A stretch of DNA of 21,983 bases from an uncultured Christensenella sp. (GCA_910584035.1 CAJTZR010000019.1:1-21983), one strand, 5' to 3'. Shown: positions 8,906 through 16,741, counted from the first letter of the stretch. Notes: a model not told the origin generated them from the sequence alone. A program made the numbers and translations.

Positions 8906-9118
8906 TTATTCATTTACTACTTTGTTTAATGCCTCAACCATTTCGTCAATGTCAATGCCGTGAACCATTGCAGCCTCTTCCAAAGTCTCACCGCTAGCCA
9001 TAGCACAACCTAAGCAGTGCATACCAAAGCTGAATAAAGTTTCAGCAATTTTATTGATTTTCTCCTCTGATACATTAAGCTCTAAAAGCTCCGCAATCTT
9101 CATATTTTTGTTAATCAT
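8906..9118 (-). CDS. DUF1858 small protein with CxxC motif
   Basis: This 70-residue protein belongs to the DUF1858 family, a small fold also found next to or fused with hybrid-cluster (prismane) proteins and described as a redox disulfide domain. The signature FGMHCLGCAMASGETLEEAAMVHG is present, with a Cys35-x-x-Cys38 pair placed after a short helix. No signal peptide or membrane segment is seen, so it should be cytosolic. AAGGAG lies 7 bases before the ATG. It is the first gene of the fhs-glnS operon. A redox or metal-handling role is known only at family level, and the link to folate metabolism is inferred from position alone. Confidence 0.9.
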   Translation of the reverse strand: MINKNMKIAELLELNVSEEKINKIAETLFSFGMHCLGCAMASGETLEEAAMVHGIDIDEMVEALNKVVNE

Positions 9119-9178
9119 AATATATCTCCTTTTGCTTAAAAAAGCAGTTAACTCATTAAATAAAATTTTGTTGCTATT

Positions 9179-9207
9179 ATTCTAGCACAATTTTTATTTA
9201 AATGCAA
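9179..9207 (-). promoter_or_regulatory. Promoter of the DUF1858-fhs-glnS operon
   Basis: TTGCAT and TAGAAT are 17 bases apart on the minus strand, and the -10 is extended (TGC before TAGAAT). The -10 lies in a palindrome, TGCTA...TAGCA, that recurs at the sulfatase promoter. The leader is about 55 bases and contains a short TGCTT/AAGCA hairpin just before the ribosome binding site. Confidence 0.6.
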
Positions 9208-9499
9208 TTATTTATTATTTAAATATTATATATAGTGTATATTTTTTTTGACATTTTATGAATTGTTACAATTGTTTTAAAAATAATGCAAGAAAATGAA
9301 TATTATTGCAATGTATTTGAACAAAATTACTTGCTACAATTATAATTTTGATAACAACAAATGAATCATATTAAAATTTGTTATATAAAACTTTCAGTAA
9401 AACAAGTTGAAAAAGATAAAATTTAAATTATTAATATTTCTCATAAATAGAAACACAATATTTTTATACAAGCAAATTAATAAATTTTTTACACTACCT

Positions 9500-9796
9500 A
9501 AATTTTACTAAACGATATTTTTATACAAATATTCACTTGAAGCAACTAAATTTTATACAAGCCAAATTTTTAAACTAAATATTTTCACACAATCAATTTT
9601 ATTAAATACACTCAATTAAACAACATTATTAAATACACAATAGTTTCATAATATAAATTTTAAACAATTAATATTTTTTGATGGCACTAATTTGCACTTA
9701 AGCAAATCGTAAACAACAATTTTACACAAGCTAATTTTTTGCAATAACTAGATTTTACAACAACTAATTTTTTGAACCAACTAAATTTTTTAAACT
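9500..9796. repeat. Degenerate short tandem repeat, unit about 15-20 bp
   Basis: Variants of a unit resembling AACAACTAATTTTTTACAC follow one another. Good examples are 9540-9558, 9559-9576, 9591-9609, 9728-9742, 9743-9758, 9759-9778 and 9779-9796. Unit length varies between about 13 and 20 bases and the copies are diverged. Low sequence complexity may exaggerate the pattern. Confidence 0.45.
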
Positions 9797-9833
9797 AAAA
9801 AAGTTAATAATATAAAACACTATTATTTTAACT
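9796..9833 (-). terminator. AT-rich terminator candidate of the sulfatase gene
   Basis: Bases 9802-9812 pair with 9821-9833, allowing a two-base bulge. On the minus strand the hairpin is followed by TTTTTT. It starts four bases past the sulfatase stop codon. The stem is almost all A-T, so strength is doubtful. Confidence 0.4.
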
Positions 9834-9836
9834 CTT

Positions 9837-11519
9837 TTACGCTCCAGCAATTCGTGGCATCCACATAGGTCTACTACCAATTACACTGCTTATTGCTTTT
9901 AGTAAAATGTCAATTTTAATATCAATAAACTCGCTGTCATCCCATACATTTTTACCCGTTTTATCCAAAATAGTACCGATTTTTGACGAGATATTGACAT
10001 TTAATGTATAATCACCAATAACAAAATCAAAACTGTTCTTTCTATCTTTTTTAATTTCTGCGGATAGATGTTTAAACAACATTTCCTCTTTTAAATTTTT
10101 GTAATTTTGGTCATTCCAAAGATTATTATGCTCTCCATTATCTTCTACTAAATCGTATAATTCGCCATAATCTCTGCCCTCGTGAACTGTAATTTTATAT
10201 CTTTCTTCCACATAACTTACCATATGCATTAAATGTGGCTCGTGACGATTTTCACAAATTATATAATCTCTTTCCTTATCCTTTTGACCTTTCCAAACTT
10301 CATATTGATTAACACCTGACATATTAGCTGGAATATCAAAACCACAAGCATCAACTAATGTTGGTGCAATATCACATAGTGATTGCAAACTATCCGACCT
10401 CACCCCTTGCAGAATATGGTTTTTATACTTAACAATCATAGGAACTCTAAGCAAGTCCTCATAATGGAAAATACATTTATGTATAAAGCCGTGTTGTCCG
10501 AACAAATCGCCGTGGTCAGTTGTAAAGACAATTATAGTGTTGTCCTCAAGTTCCAACGCCTTCAATTTATTTAAGATTTTACCAATATATTTATCCATAA
10601 AACTAACCATTCCATAAGCATAGGCTAGTTTTTTCTGTTGATGTTTTTTATTATATAAATGTCTATGCAAGCCGTGAACGCCAAAACCACTTTCTTTATA
10701 TTCAGAAAGCTTAGGTGATTTTTTAAATACTTCCGCAAAATAAGGTGGATTATTTTTATGCTCATCATATGAAAAATCTGGAATTTCCATATCTTGAGCC
10801 TTATACATTTTATCCCACGGACTTGGCACAAGTTGCGGATAATGTGGGTCAGGAAAGCTTGCCCATAAAAAGAAAGGCTTATCATCTTTCTTATACTCCT
10901 CAAGTAAACTATTAGTACGCTCTGCTATCCACATATTATAATGATATTTTTCGGGTATTTTCCACTTTCCCATTTCCTTGTTCAACATTCTGCCACGTGG
11001 TGCAAAGAAATATCTCTTCCAGTTTTTACAGCCATTATCCTCAAGCCAAGCAAGATAATGTTGCCCTACCCAATGCTCAGCAGTATGATTCCTAAGCAAC
11101 TCTATATGCTTAAAGCCATAAAAATCTTTATCAAAATTACGCCAAAAATCTAAGTCCCACATATATTCTGGAGTTTCCAAAGAGGTAAACTCCTCTGTCG
11201 CTTTGGTCGGCTGAAAATGTGCCTTGCCTATCAATGCAGTATTATATCCATTGTTTGCTAGATAATTTGACATTGTTTCACAGTCCTCTGGCAACTTTGT
11301 TCCCAGTGACCAACAACCGTGTTCTGAGGGATACATACCAGTTAATATACTTGACCTTGACGGCGAACAAGTAGGATTAGGACAATACGCTCTGTCAAAT
11401 AACATACCCTCATCTGCAAGTTTATCTAAGTTAGGCGTATGTAATTTATCATTAACTTTGCCTAGCATTGAAAAATGCTGTTGGTCTGATGTAATTAACA
11501 AAATATTAGGTCTTTTCAT
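9837..11519 (-). CDS. Cytosolic Cys-type sulfatase
   Basis: This is an arylsulfatase/alkaline-phosphatase superfamily hydrolase of 560 residues that would cleave sulfate esters; the substrate cannot be told. The catalytic cysteine is Cys51 in CSPSR (C-x-P-S-R), which must be converted to formylglycine, in anaerobes by a radical SAM maturase (anSME). Metal and active-site residues seen are Asp12 (TSDQQH), Lys99/His101 (GKAHF), Asp224-Pro-His226, Asp335-His336 (TTDHGD) and Lys348. There is no signal peptide, so it should act in the cytosol on imported or internal esters. Its ribosome binding site is AGGGGG, 5 bases before the ATG. It stands alone, with its own promoter and a possible terminator; no transporter, carbohydrate enzyme or anSME gene is next to it. 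Choline-sulfatase or phosphonate monoester hydrolase activity is possible in this superfamily. Confidence 0.92.
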   Translation of the reverse strand: MKRPNILLITSDQQHFSMLGKVNDKLHTPNLDKLADEGMLFDRAYCPNPTCSPSRSSILTGMYPSEHGCWSLGTKLPEDCETMSNYLANNGYNTALIGKAHFQPTKATEEFTSLETPEYMWDLDFWRNFDKDFYGFKHIELLRNHTAEHWVGQHYLAWLEDNGCKNWKRYFFAPRGRMLNKEMGKWKIPEKYHYNMWIAERTNSLLEEYKKDDKPFFLWASFPDPHYPQLVPSPWDKMYKAQDMEIPDFSYDEHKNNPPYFAEVFKKSPKLSEYKESGFGVHGLHRHLYNKKHQQKKLAYAYGMVSFMDKYIGKILNKLKALELEDNTIIVFTTDHGDLFGQHGFIHKCIFHYEDLLRVPMIVKYKNHILQGVRSDSLQSLCDIAPTLVDACGFDIPANMSGVNQYEVWKGQKDKERDYIICENRHEPHLMHMVSYVEERYKITVHEGRDYGELYDLVEDNGEHNNLWNDQNYKNLKEEMLFKHLSAEIKKDRKNSFDFVIGDYTLNVNISSKIGTILDKTGKNVWDDSEFIDIKIDILLKAISSVIGSRPMWMPRIAGA

Positions 11520-11605
11520 ATATCCCCCTTGTTGTTAACATTATAACTTTTAAAACAATAAAATATCTTTTAAATTTAAAAAAGTTTTAACTTAACCTTG
11601 CTATT

Positions 11606-11634
11606 ATTTTAGCATATAAAACACACTATTTCAA
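11606..11634 (-). promoter_or_regulatory. Promoter of the sulfatase gene
   Basis: TTGAAA and TAAAAT are 17 bases apart with an extended -10 (TGC before TAAAAT). A perfect inverted repeat TGCTA-6-TAGCA overlaps the -10 and the expected start, nearly identical to the one at 9171-9187. The leader is about 80 bases. Confidence 0.6.
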
Positions 11635-11657
11635 GTACCTTTTTAAATTAAGATTTT

Positions 11658-11868
11658 AAAAATATTAACTAAAGCAGTTAAATTGTATAAAAAATATTAC
11701 CCTAGCAGTTTATTTGCCTATAAAAATATATTCCTCAGATAGTACAATGCCCCTAAACAAAAAAACTACACAATAAAACTCAATCACCTTAAATATTACA
11801 AAAATAATTCAATACCTCTATTAAAATATTAACTATAGCAACTCAATTATTTAATAAAATATTTTACG
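11658..11868. repeat. Decayed tandem repeat, period about 33 bp
   Basis: Copies start at 11658, 11689, 11722, 11755, 11791, 11823 and 11856, with lengths of 31, 33, 33, 36, 32 and 33 and a partial last copy. The most alike are 11658 (AAAAATATTAACTAAAGCAG), 11689 (AAAAAATATTACCCTAGCAG) and 11823 (AAAATATTAACTATAGCAAC). The others keep the A-rich start and the pyrimidine-rich end only. Confidence 0.55.
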
Positions 11869-11946
11869 TTTCTCTACAATTTGCAATCATAATTTTATGT
11901 TATAATAGAATTTACTTATTACCAAAATGTTTTCAGCTAATATTTA

Positions 11947-12195
11947 AGTCAAGCCAACCAGCTAAGCTGGTGGTTTGATTTTGCCCCATTAGGGCATTCC
12001 CCTTGTAAATCCTATAGGCTCATCAATTTATCAATAGTCATAACTATTGCCCTACTGATATGTAAATATCAATGTTAAGCTTTTATTGCTAGTAGTTTGC
12101 ATTTACTTGCCACTAACTCGCTACGCTCAATATTTATATGCTTATAGCTAAAGCTTTTATATTCACACCAGCACAGCTGATGATTGTCTTTACAA
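11947..12195. mobile_element. Hairpin-rich element, possible non-autonomous IS200/IS605 relative
   Basis: About 250 bases with much higher local GC than the surroundings carry at least five hairpins: ACCAGCT-a-AGCTGGT (11957-11971), GCCC-5-GGGC (11983-11995), CAATAGT-cata-ACTATTG (12032-12049), TGATAT-gtaa-ATATCA (12056-12071) and CAGC-aca-GCTG (12169-12179). The two outermost hairpins share CAGC/GCTG stems and sit near the two ends, as subterminal palindromes do in IS200/IS605 elements and their palindrome-associated derivatives. No tnpA or tnpB reading frame exists in it. A structured non-coding RNA, including a leftover TnpB guide RNA scaffold, is the main alternative. Boundaries are approximate. 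Confidence 0.45.
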
Positions 12196-12200
12196 AAACA

Positions 12201-12225
12201 AAAAGTGCTTTATTAAAGCACTTTT
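12201..12225 (-). terminator. Bidirectional terminator behind secF
   Basis: AAAAGTGCTTT pairs perfectly with AAAGCACTTTT around a three-base loop. T-runs follow on both strands (TTTTTGTTTTTG on the minus strand, TTTTTTG on the plus strand). It lies about 165 bases past the secF stop and most likely ends the secDF transcript. Confidence 0.85.
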
Positions 12226-12389
12226 TTGTATAATTACATTTTTAATTTTTGAAGCAAAATATTGTTAAAAGTTAATAAATTCTTTAATAACACTAGCTAA
12301 AACCTATTACATATCAATTATTTTTTATTTTATTGCTAAGATAAATAGCTTTAAAATGTTACAATTAATAACTATATCAATAACAATTA

Positions 12390-13460
12390 TCAAACAACAG
12401 CTGTATCTTTAATTTCCTTTTTAACTTTTGCTTTTTTAACCTTACGAGGTTTGCCAATGTTTCTCTTTGATGATGCATCACTAGCATTTTTCATTAAGCA
12501 ATACAATGATGGTGCAATAAAGATTGATGAGAATGTACCAGCAATCAAACCAAACAATACTGGCAAAGCAAATTCCCTAATAGAAGATACACCAATTATG
12601 GCAAGTATTACTATTGAAGCCATTGTTGTAATAGTTGTCAAAATACTTCTAGACAATGTTTGTGCGATAGATTTGTTAACAACCATATTGTTGTTTACGC
12701 TCTCACCCACTTGAATAGATTTATAATTTTCTCTTACTCTATCAAACAATACGATTGTGTTGTTGATTGAGTATGCAATAATAGTAATAATCGCAGCAAT
12801 GAATGAAGAGTTAATTTGGATATGGAATAACACTGTAAGTGCAAATACTATTATTACATCGTGCAACAAAGCGATTATTGCAGCAAGACCAGTAAACACA
12901 TTTCTAAACCTAATTACAATGTAAACTAATATCAATAGAGTTGAAATTAATACAGATAAAAATGCTGTCAAAATTAATTCCGAACTTGCACTTGGTCCAA
13001 TATACTCTAATCGTATATCATTGCCATCAACAATTGACTCAACTAACTTTTCTTGCAAAGATGCAACAATTTCGTTATTAAGAGTTTCATTTTCCACATT
13101 ATCTTTAGATAACAAGTTAAATCTTACAATTACACTCAATTTATCGCTACCACCCATTTGGTCATAACTTATATGAGCATTTTTCTCTGCAAGCACATCT
13201 TCAATAACATCCATAGTTTGGTTAAAGTTTATAGTATCATTAATACTATTATCTCTATCAAACTTTGTTTCAACTGTGATAATGTTACCACCAGTAAAAT
13301 CAATACCTACATTAACACCTTGAGCAGCATCTTTATATACGCCTGCATAAATACCAAAAGCTATCAAAGCAATCAATAATATTGCTAGTGGAACTGATAT
13401 CCAGTATTTCCATTTTTCAACAACTCTTTTTCCAGCCAAAGTAAAATTAATCTTTTTCAT
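12390..13460 (-). CDS. secF: Protein translocase subunit SecF
   Basis: SecF forms a membrane complex with SecD that uses the proton motive force to help pull proteins through SecYEG. The protein has 356 residues. It starts with a cytosolic stretch and a membrane segment at ~19-41, then the SecF signature GIDFTGG at 52-58 at the start of the extracytoplasmic domain, and a cluster of five membrane segments at ~160-325 that includes AYSINNTIVLFDRVRENY. The C-terminus is a Lys-rich cytosolic tail (about residues 333-352). The start codon overlaps the secD stop by one base (TAATG), so translation is coupled. Length and domain order are normal for a separate SecF. Confidence 0.97.
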   Translation of the reverse strand: MKKINFTLAGKRVVEKWKYWISVPLAILLIALIAFGIYAGVYKDAAQGVNVGIDFTGGNIITVETKFDRDNSINDTINFNQTMDVIEDVLAEKNAHISYDQMGGSDKLSVIVRFNLLSKDNVENETLNNEIVASLQEKLVESIVDGNDIRLEYIGPSASSELILTAFLSVLISTLLILVYIVIRFRNVFTGLAAIIALLHDVIIVFALTVLFHIQINSSFIAAIITIIAYSINNTIVLFDRVRENYKSIQVGESVNNNMVVNKSIAQTLSRSILTTITTMASIVILAIIGVSSIREFALPVLFGLIAGTFSSIFIAPSLYCLMKNASDASSKRNIGKPRKVKKAKVKKEIKDTAVV

Positions 13461-14968
13461 TATGCATTTACCTCCGCTGTATCATTCTTTTTATTATTAT
13501 CATTCTTTGAATTATCCTCACTATCCATAACTGGAGCTGGCAATTTATTTATTTTATAATCAATTGAATAATCTTGTTCTTTAACATTCAAGCCATATAG
13601 TACAACTGAACTATCATTGAATGCAAGGAAACATTTGATTATTAAACGACATACCAACAAAGAACTGATTAATGAAATAACAATACCGATAAGCAATGTC
13701 ATCGCAAAGCCTTTAATTGTGCTTATTGCAACGATTGCAAGTACTATTGCACCAATTAAAGTTGTTACGTTACCATCAATAATAGCTGACAATGAGTTTT
13801 TGAAACCTTGGCTTACGCTTGCACGTATATCTCTTTGGTTATTGCCACCCATTAATTCCCTAATTCTCTCAAATATAATTACATTAGCATCTACCGCCAT
13901 ACCTATTGATAACAAGATACCTGCAATACCTGGCAAAGTTAATTGTACCCAAGGGAATATAGACAAAATGAATACATATGTCAAAGCAAAGAATATCAAT
14001 GATAGAGATGCTGCAACACCAAGTAGTCTATATCTTGCAATCATTATTACAAAGATAAGTAGTAAACCTACGCCACCAGCAATTAAGCCGTGATTAATTG
14101 CATTTTGTCCCAAAGTAGCAGAGATTACACTTGAACTATCCAAAGATAAGTTTACGCCCAAAGCACCAGATTGAATTTGTACTGCATATTCATAAGCTTG
14201 CTCATAAGTGTATGAACCAGTGATTACCGCTTGTCCTGTAGTAATAGACTCGTTTACATTTGGTGCCATTAAAGGCTTACCATCTAGGAAAATACCTAAC
14301 TTTTTACCAGTAAGGTTGGCAGTAGCCTCAGCAAACTTTTTAGTACCATTTCTGTTAAATTTTAATTGAATACAATATTGACCATCTTGCATTCCTACAG
14401 ATGCTTGTTGAATGTCAGCACCACTTATAAGCGGAGTTTTATCGTCTGGATTTGCTTTGGTAATGTTACCATTGTTATCCACATTAGCCTCATACATTGT
14501 CAATGTTGCAGGTTTTGCAATCAAATCAAAGATTTCCTCTGGTTCATCAACATCTGGAACTTCAACACGAATTTTTTGATTTTCACCACTACCAGTTACG
14601 GCAACTTGTGCCTCAGAATAACCTTGGTTAACCAAAAGCTTAGTCAAACGAGATACTGTACCTTGAACAGCATCATCAAAAGCACGATTAATCGCTTCTG
14701 TATCCTCTTTATCGCCTGAATACCTATTGTTAACAAAATCGTCTCTATCCACAGCAAATACTGCGTATACACCACCCTTAACATCAAGACCTAGCTTAAT
14801 GTTACTAGCAAAGTTATTATAGTCCACAATGCCAAGCTGACCATCTTGTAGTGGTACAAAAGCAAAGACAGTACCTAAAATCATAAGAACTGCAAAAATA
14901 ACTAGGATAACTATAGCCCAAGTTTGTGAAAGTCCTTTAGATTTTAATTTGCTATTATTGTTTTTCAC
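13460..14968 (-). CDS. secD: Protein translocase subunit SecD
   Basis: SecD is the partner of SecF in proton-driven late steps of protein export. The protein has 502 residues. It has a first membrane segment at ~15-40, the signature GLDVKGG at 60-66, a large extracytoplasmic domain up to ~285, and five further membrane segments up to ~455 including GMAVDANVIIFERIRE, the conserved transmembrane block. The C-terminal ~45 residues are a polar Asp/Asn/Lys tail. The start is GTG at 14968, with AGGAGG 6 bases before it. A near-consensus promoter lies just upstream, so secDF can be transcribed apart from scfAB. Firmicutes may carry a fused SecDF; here the two are separate genes. Confidence 0.97.
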   Translation of the reverse strand: MKNNNSKLKSKGLSQTWAIVILVIFAVLMILGTVFAFVPLQDGQLGIVDYNNFASNIKLGLDVKGGVYAVFAVDRDDFVNNRYSGDKEDTEAINRAFDDAVQGTVSRLTKLLVNQGYSEAQVAVTGSGENQKIRVEVPDVDEPEEIFDLIAKPATLTMYEANVDNNGNITKANPDDKTPLISGADIQQASVGMQDGQYCIQLKFNRNGTKKFAEATANLTGKKLGIFLDGKPLMAPNVNESITTGQAVITGSYTYEQAYEYAVQIQSGALGVNLSLDSSSVISATLGQNAINHGLIAGGVGLLLIFVIMIARYRLLGVAASLSLIFFALTYVFILSIFPWVQLTLPGIAGILLSIGMAVDANVIIFERIRELMGGNNQRDIRASVSQGFKNSLSAIIDGNVTTLIGAIVLAIVAISTIKGFAMTLLIGIVISLISSLLVCRLIIKCFLAFNDSSVVLYGLNVKEQDYSIDYKINKLPAPVMDSEDNSKNDNNKKNDTAEVNA

Positions 14969-14999
14969 TATATGCCTCCTATCGTCAACCTACCCGATA

Positions 15000-15029
15000 A
15001 TTATACACAAATTTACCTAAAAATGTCAA
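15000..15029 (-). promoter_or_regulatory. Near-consensus sigma-A promoter of secDF
   Basis: TTGACA and TATAAT both match consensus perfectly and are 18 bases apart on the minus strand. The leader would be only about 25 bases and contains AGGAGG. This suggests strong, constitutive expression. Confidence 0.8.
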
Positions 15030-15196
15030 TACCTATTAAAATTAAATACATTTTATTATGTAAATTTATTATCCTCAATTGCAATTACAATTGATTGTTG
15101 TTAGGCTTGGAAGTTTTATTTCAATTTTTTTGTTAAATTACTTTAACTATATATTTATTTTTTACTATAATTAATTGCTTTAATCAAATAAATGCA

Positions 15197-16561
15197 TTAT
15201 TCATTGACACCAGCAGTTTCAATCGCACTAATCGCAAGAGATAACTCAAATCTTTTTTTCATCATCTCACAACTGATTGAATAAGGAATGCTAATATCCC
15301 CACCAAAATGAATATTATTTGCGGCACAACCGCCACTGCAATAATATTTAGCTGGACATTTTTCGCATTGAGGTTTGTTTGTAACCAAGTTTTTCGCAAA
15401 CACTTTGCTTATATCCAAACAAAATTCATTTTGCATAACATTGCCAAGCTTATATTTTACATCACCCGCAAACTGGTGACAAGGATAAATATCACCATAA
15501 GGCGTGATTGCCAAATATTCACAGCCAGCACCGCAACCAGTCAACCTCTTTTTGATACAAGGCCCCCCCTCTAAATCAAGCATAAAATGGAAAAAATTAA
15601 ACCATTTACCATTTGCTCTTGAATTTAAATATTCCTCTGCAAGTCTTTCATACTCACGCAAAATAGTAGGCAAATCTTCCTTTTTGATAGCCATAGGACT
15701 ATCCTCTGGCAATACAACTGGCTCAATACTAATTTGCTCAAAGCCTTGGTCACGTAAATACAAAATATCGTTTGCAAAATCTAAATTATAAGCTGTGAAT
15801 GTACCTCTTACATAATAGGACTTATCTCCACGAACGCTTGCAAACTGCTTGGACTTTTCCAAAACTATACTATGAGAGCCTTTGTCATTAGCGGTACGCC
15901 TCAATCTATCGTGAACGATTTCTCTGCCGTCAATGGAAAGTACTACATTATACATTTCCTCATTTAGCCATTTAATAGTATCATCATTTAAAAGCAAACA
16001 ATTAGTTGTCAATGTAAAATTAAATGTCTTTCCGCTTTTTAAACCTTCACTTCTAGCATATTCTACAATTTGTTTGACAACATCAAGGTTCATAAGTGGC
16101 TCACCACCAAAAAAGTCAACCTCTAAATTTTGTCTTTTACCGCTGTTTGCAATCAAAAAGTCAATTGCCTTTTTACCTACCTCAAAAGACATATATTCCT
16201 TACATACAGAATGATATGTCCCCTCATCAGCAAAACAATACTTGCACCTTAAATTGCAATCGTGACAGATATGTAAACATAATGCCTTAATTTCCCCAAT
16301 TTGCTTTGTTTTTGTATAAACAACTGCGGGGGAATTTAAACCGCCACTTTTCTCAAGTTCTAAAAACTCTGCTTGTATCTCTTCAGTTAACCTACTGGGA
16401 ATATTCGCAAACGCTTGCACCTCATCGCCCTCAAGTTCACTATATCTATCTTTTGCAACTAGATATGCAGACTTATCAACATTATGCAAACTTCCGCTTT
16501 CCACATCCCAAAGAAAATGGTAATCTCTTCCCTTGTGGTTATATTTAAAGCAATGTACCAT
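15197..16561 (-). CDS. scfB: SCIFF peptide maturase, radical SAM/SPASM enzyme
   Basis: This enzyme installs thioether cross-links between cysteines and neighbouring residues in the SCIFF precursor (ranthipeptide class of RiPPs). It has 454 residues. Residues 1-~85 form a precursor-recognition-like N-terminal part starting MVHCFK. The radical SAM cluster motif C-x3-C-x2-C is Cys102, Cys106 and Cys109 (CNLRCKYC), and GGEP at 152-155 contacts S-adenosylmethionine. The C-terminal SPASM domain, from about residue 330, carries the auxiliary-cluster cysteines in CGAGCEY, YPC and CEKCPAKYYCSGGCAANN. The gene starts 6 bases after the scfA stop and has no recognisable ribosome binding site, so it probably depends on ribosomes coming from scfA. 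It is not an anSME: its precursor is next door and the N-terminal segment fits SCIFF maturases. Confidence 0.95.
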   Translation of the reverse strand: MVHCFKYNHKGRDYHFLWDVESGSLHNVDKSAYLVAKDRYSELEGDEVQAFANIPSRLTEEIQAEFLELEKSGGLNSPAVVYTKTKQIGEIKALCLHICHDCNLRCKYCFADEGTYHSVCKEYMSFEVGKKAIDFLIANSGKRQNLEVDFFGGEPLMNLDVVKQIVEYARSEGLKSGKTFNFTLTTNCLLLNDDTIKWLNEEMYNVVLSIDGREIVHDRLRRTANDKGSHSIVLEKSKQFASVRGDKSYYVRGTFTAYNLDFANDILYLRDQGFEQISIEPVVLPEDSPMAIKKEDLPTILREYERLAEEYLNSRANGKWFNFFHFMLDLEGGPCIKKRLTGCGAGCEYLAITPYGDIYPCHQFAGDVKYKLGNVMQNEFCLDISKVFAKNLVTNKPQCEKCPAKYYCSGGCAANNIHFGGDISIPYSISCEMMKKRFELSLAISAIETAGVNE

Positions 16562-16567
16562 TATTAA

Positions 16568-16741
16568 TTAAATTAAAGGTTTTTTAGTTGTATTGATTCT
16601 TTCGCCTTGGTGTCTGCAAGATTGGTTACCAACTGTACAGCTTGTTTTGCAAGCAGATTGACAGCTTGATTGGCACTCGCCACAACCGATATTTCCACTT
16701 TTTTTCATTCCGTTATTTACAATAGTATTGATATGTTTCAT
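16568..16741 (-). CDS. scfA: SCIFF ribosomal peptide precursor
   Basis: This 57-residue precursor is the substrate of ScfB. It begins MKHINTIVNN and carries six cysteines at 20, 23, 27, 31, 35 and 42 in the family core CGECQSSCQSACKTSCTVGN, with the last Cys in QSC. This is the pattern called six cysteines in forty-five residues. Threonine and serine residues next to the cysteines are candidate cross-link partners. I chose the second of two in-frame ATGs because GGAGG lies 9 bases before it and only 3 bases before the first, and because homologues start MKHI. A basic tail of 15 residues (RHQGERINTTKKPLI) follows the last cysteine and makes the peptide longer than typical members. No protease or dedicated ABC exporter gene is adjacent. 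Confidence 0.95.
   Translation of the reverse strand: MKHINTIVNNGMKKSGNIGCGECQSSCQSACKTSCTVGNQSCRHQGERINTTKKPLI

Larger units (their letters stand above)
9119..9836. other. Non-coding gap between sulfatase and DUF1858 gene
   Basis: No gene is visible. It contains the operon promoter (9179-9207), a strongly AT-rich middle, a run of short degenerate repeats (about 9500-9796), and an AT-only terminator candidate at the end of the sulfatase gene. Confidence 0.7.
11520..12389. other. Non-coding gap between secF and sulfatase
   Basis: No gene is visible. From high to low coordinate it holds about 160 AT-rich bases after secF, a bidirectional terminator (12201-12225), a hairpin-dense element (about 11947-12195), a ~33 bp decayed tandem repeat (11658-11868) and the sulfatase promoter and leader. 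Confidence 0.75.

Noticed and set aside
11947..12195. Degraded tnpA or tnpB gene
   Set aside because: No stretch on either strand translates into recognisable transposase motifs.
15197..16561. scfB as the maturase of the sulfatase
   Set aside because: The SCIFF precursor lies directly upstream and the N-terminal segment fits SCIFF maturases; the sulfatase is several kilobases away in another unit.
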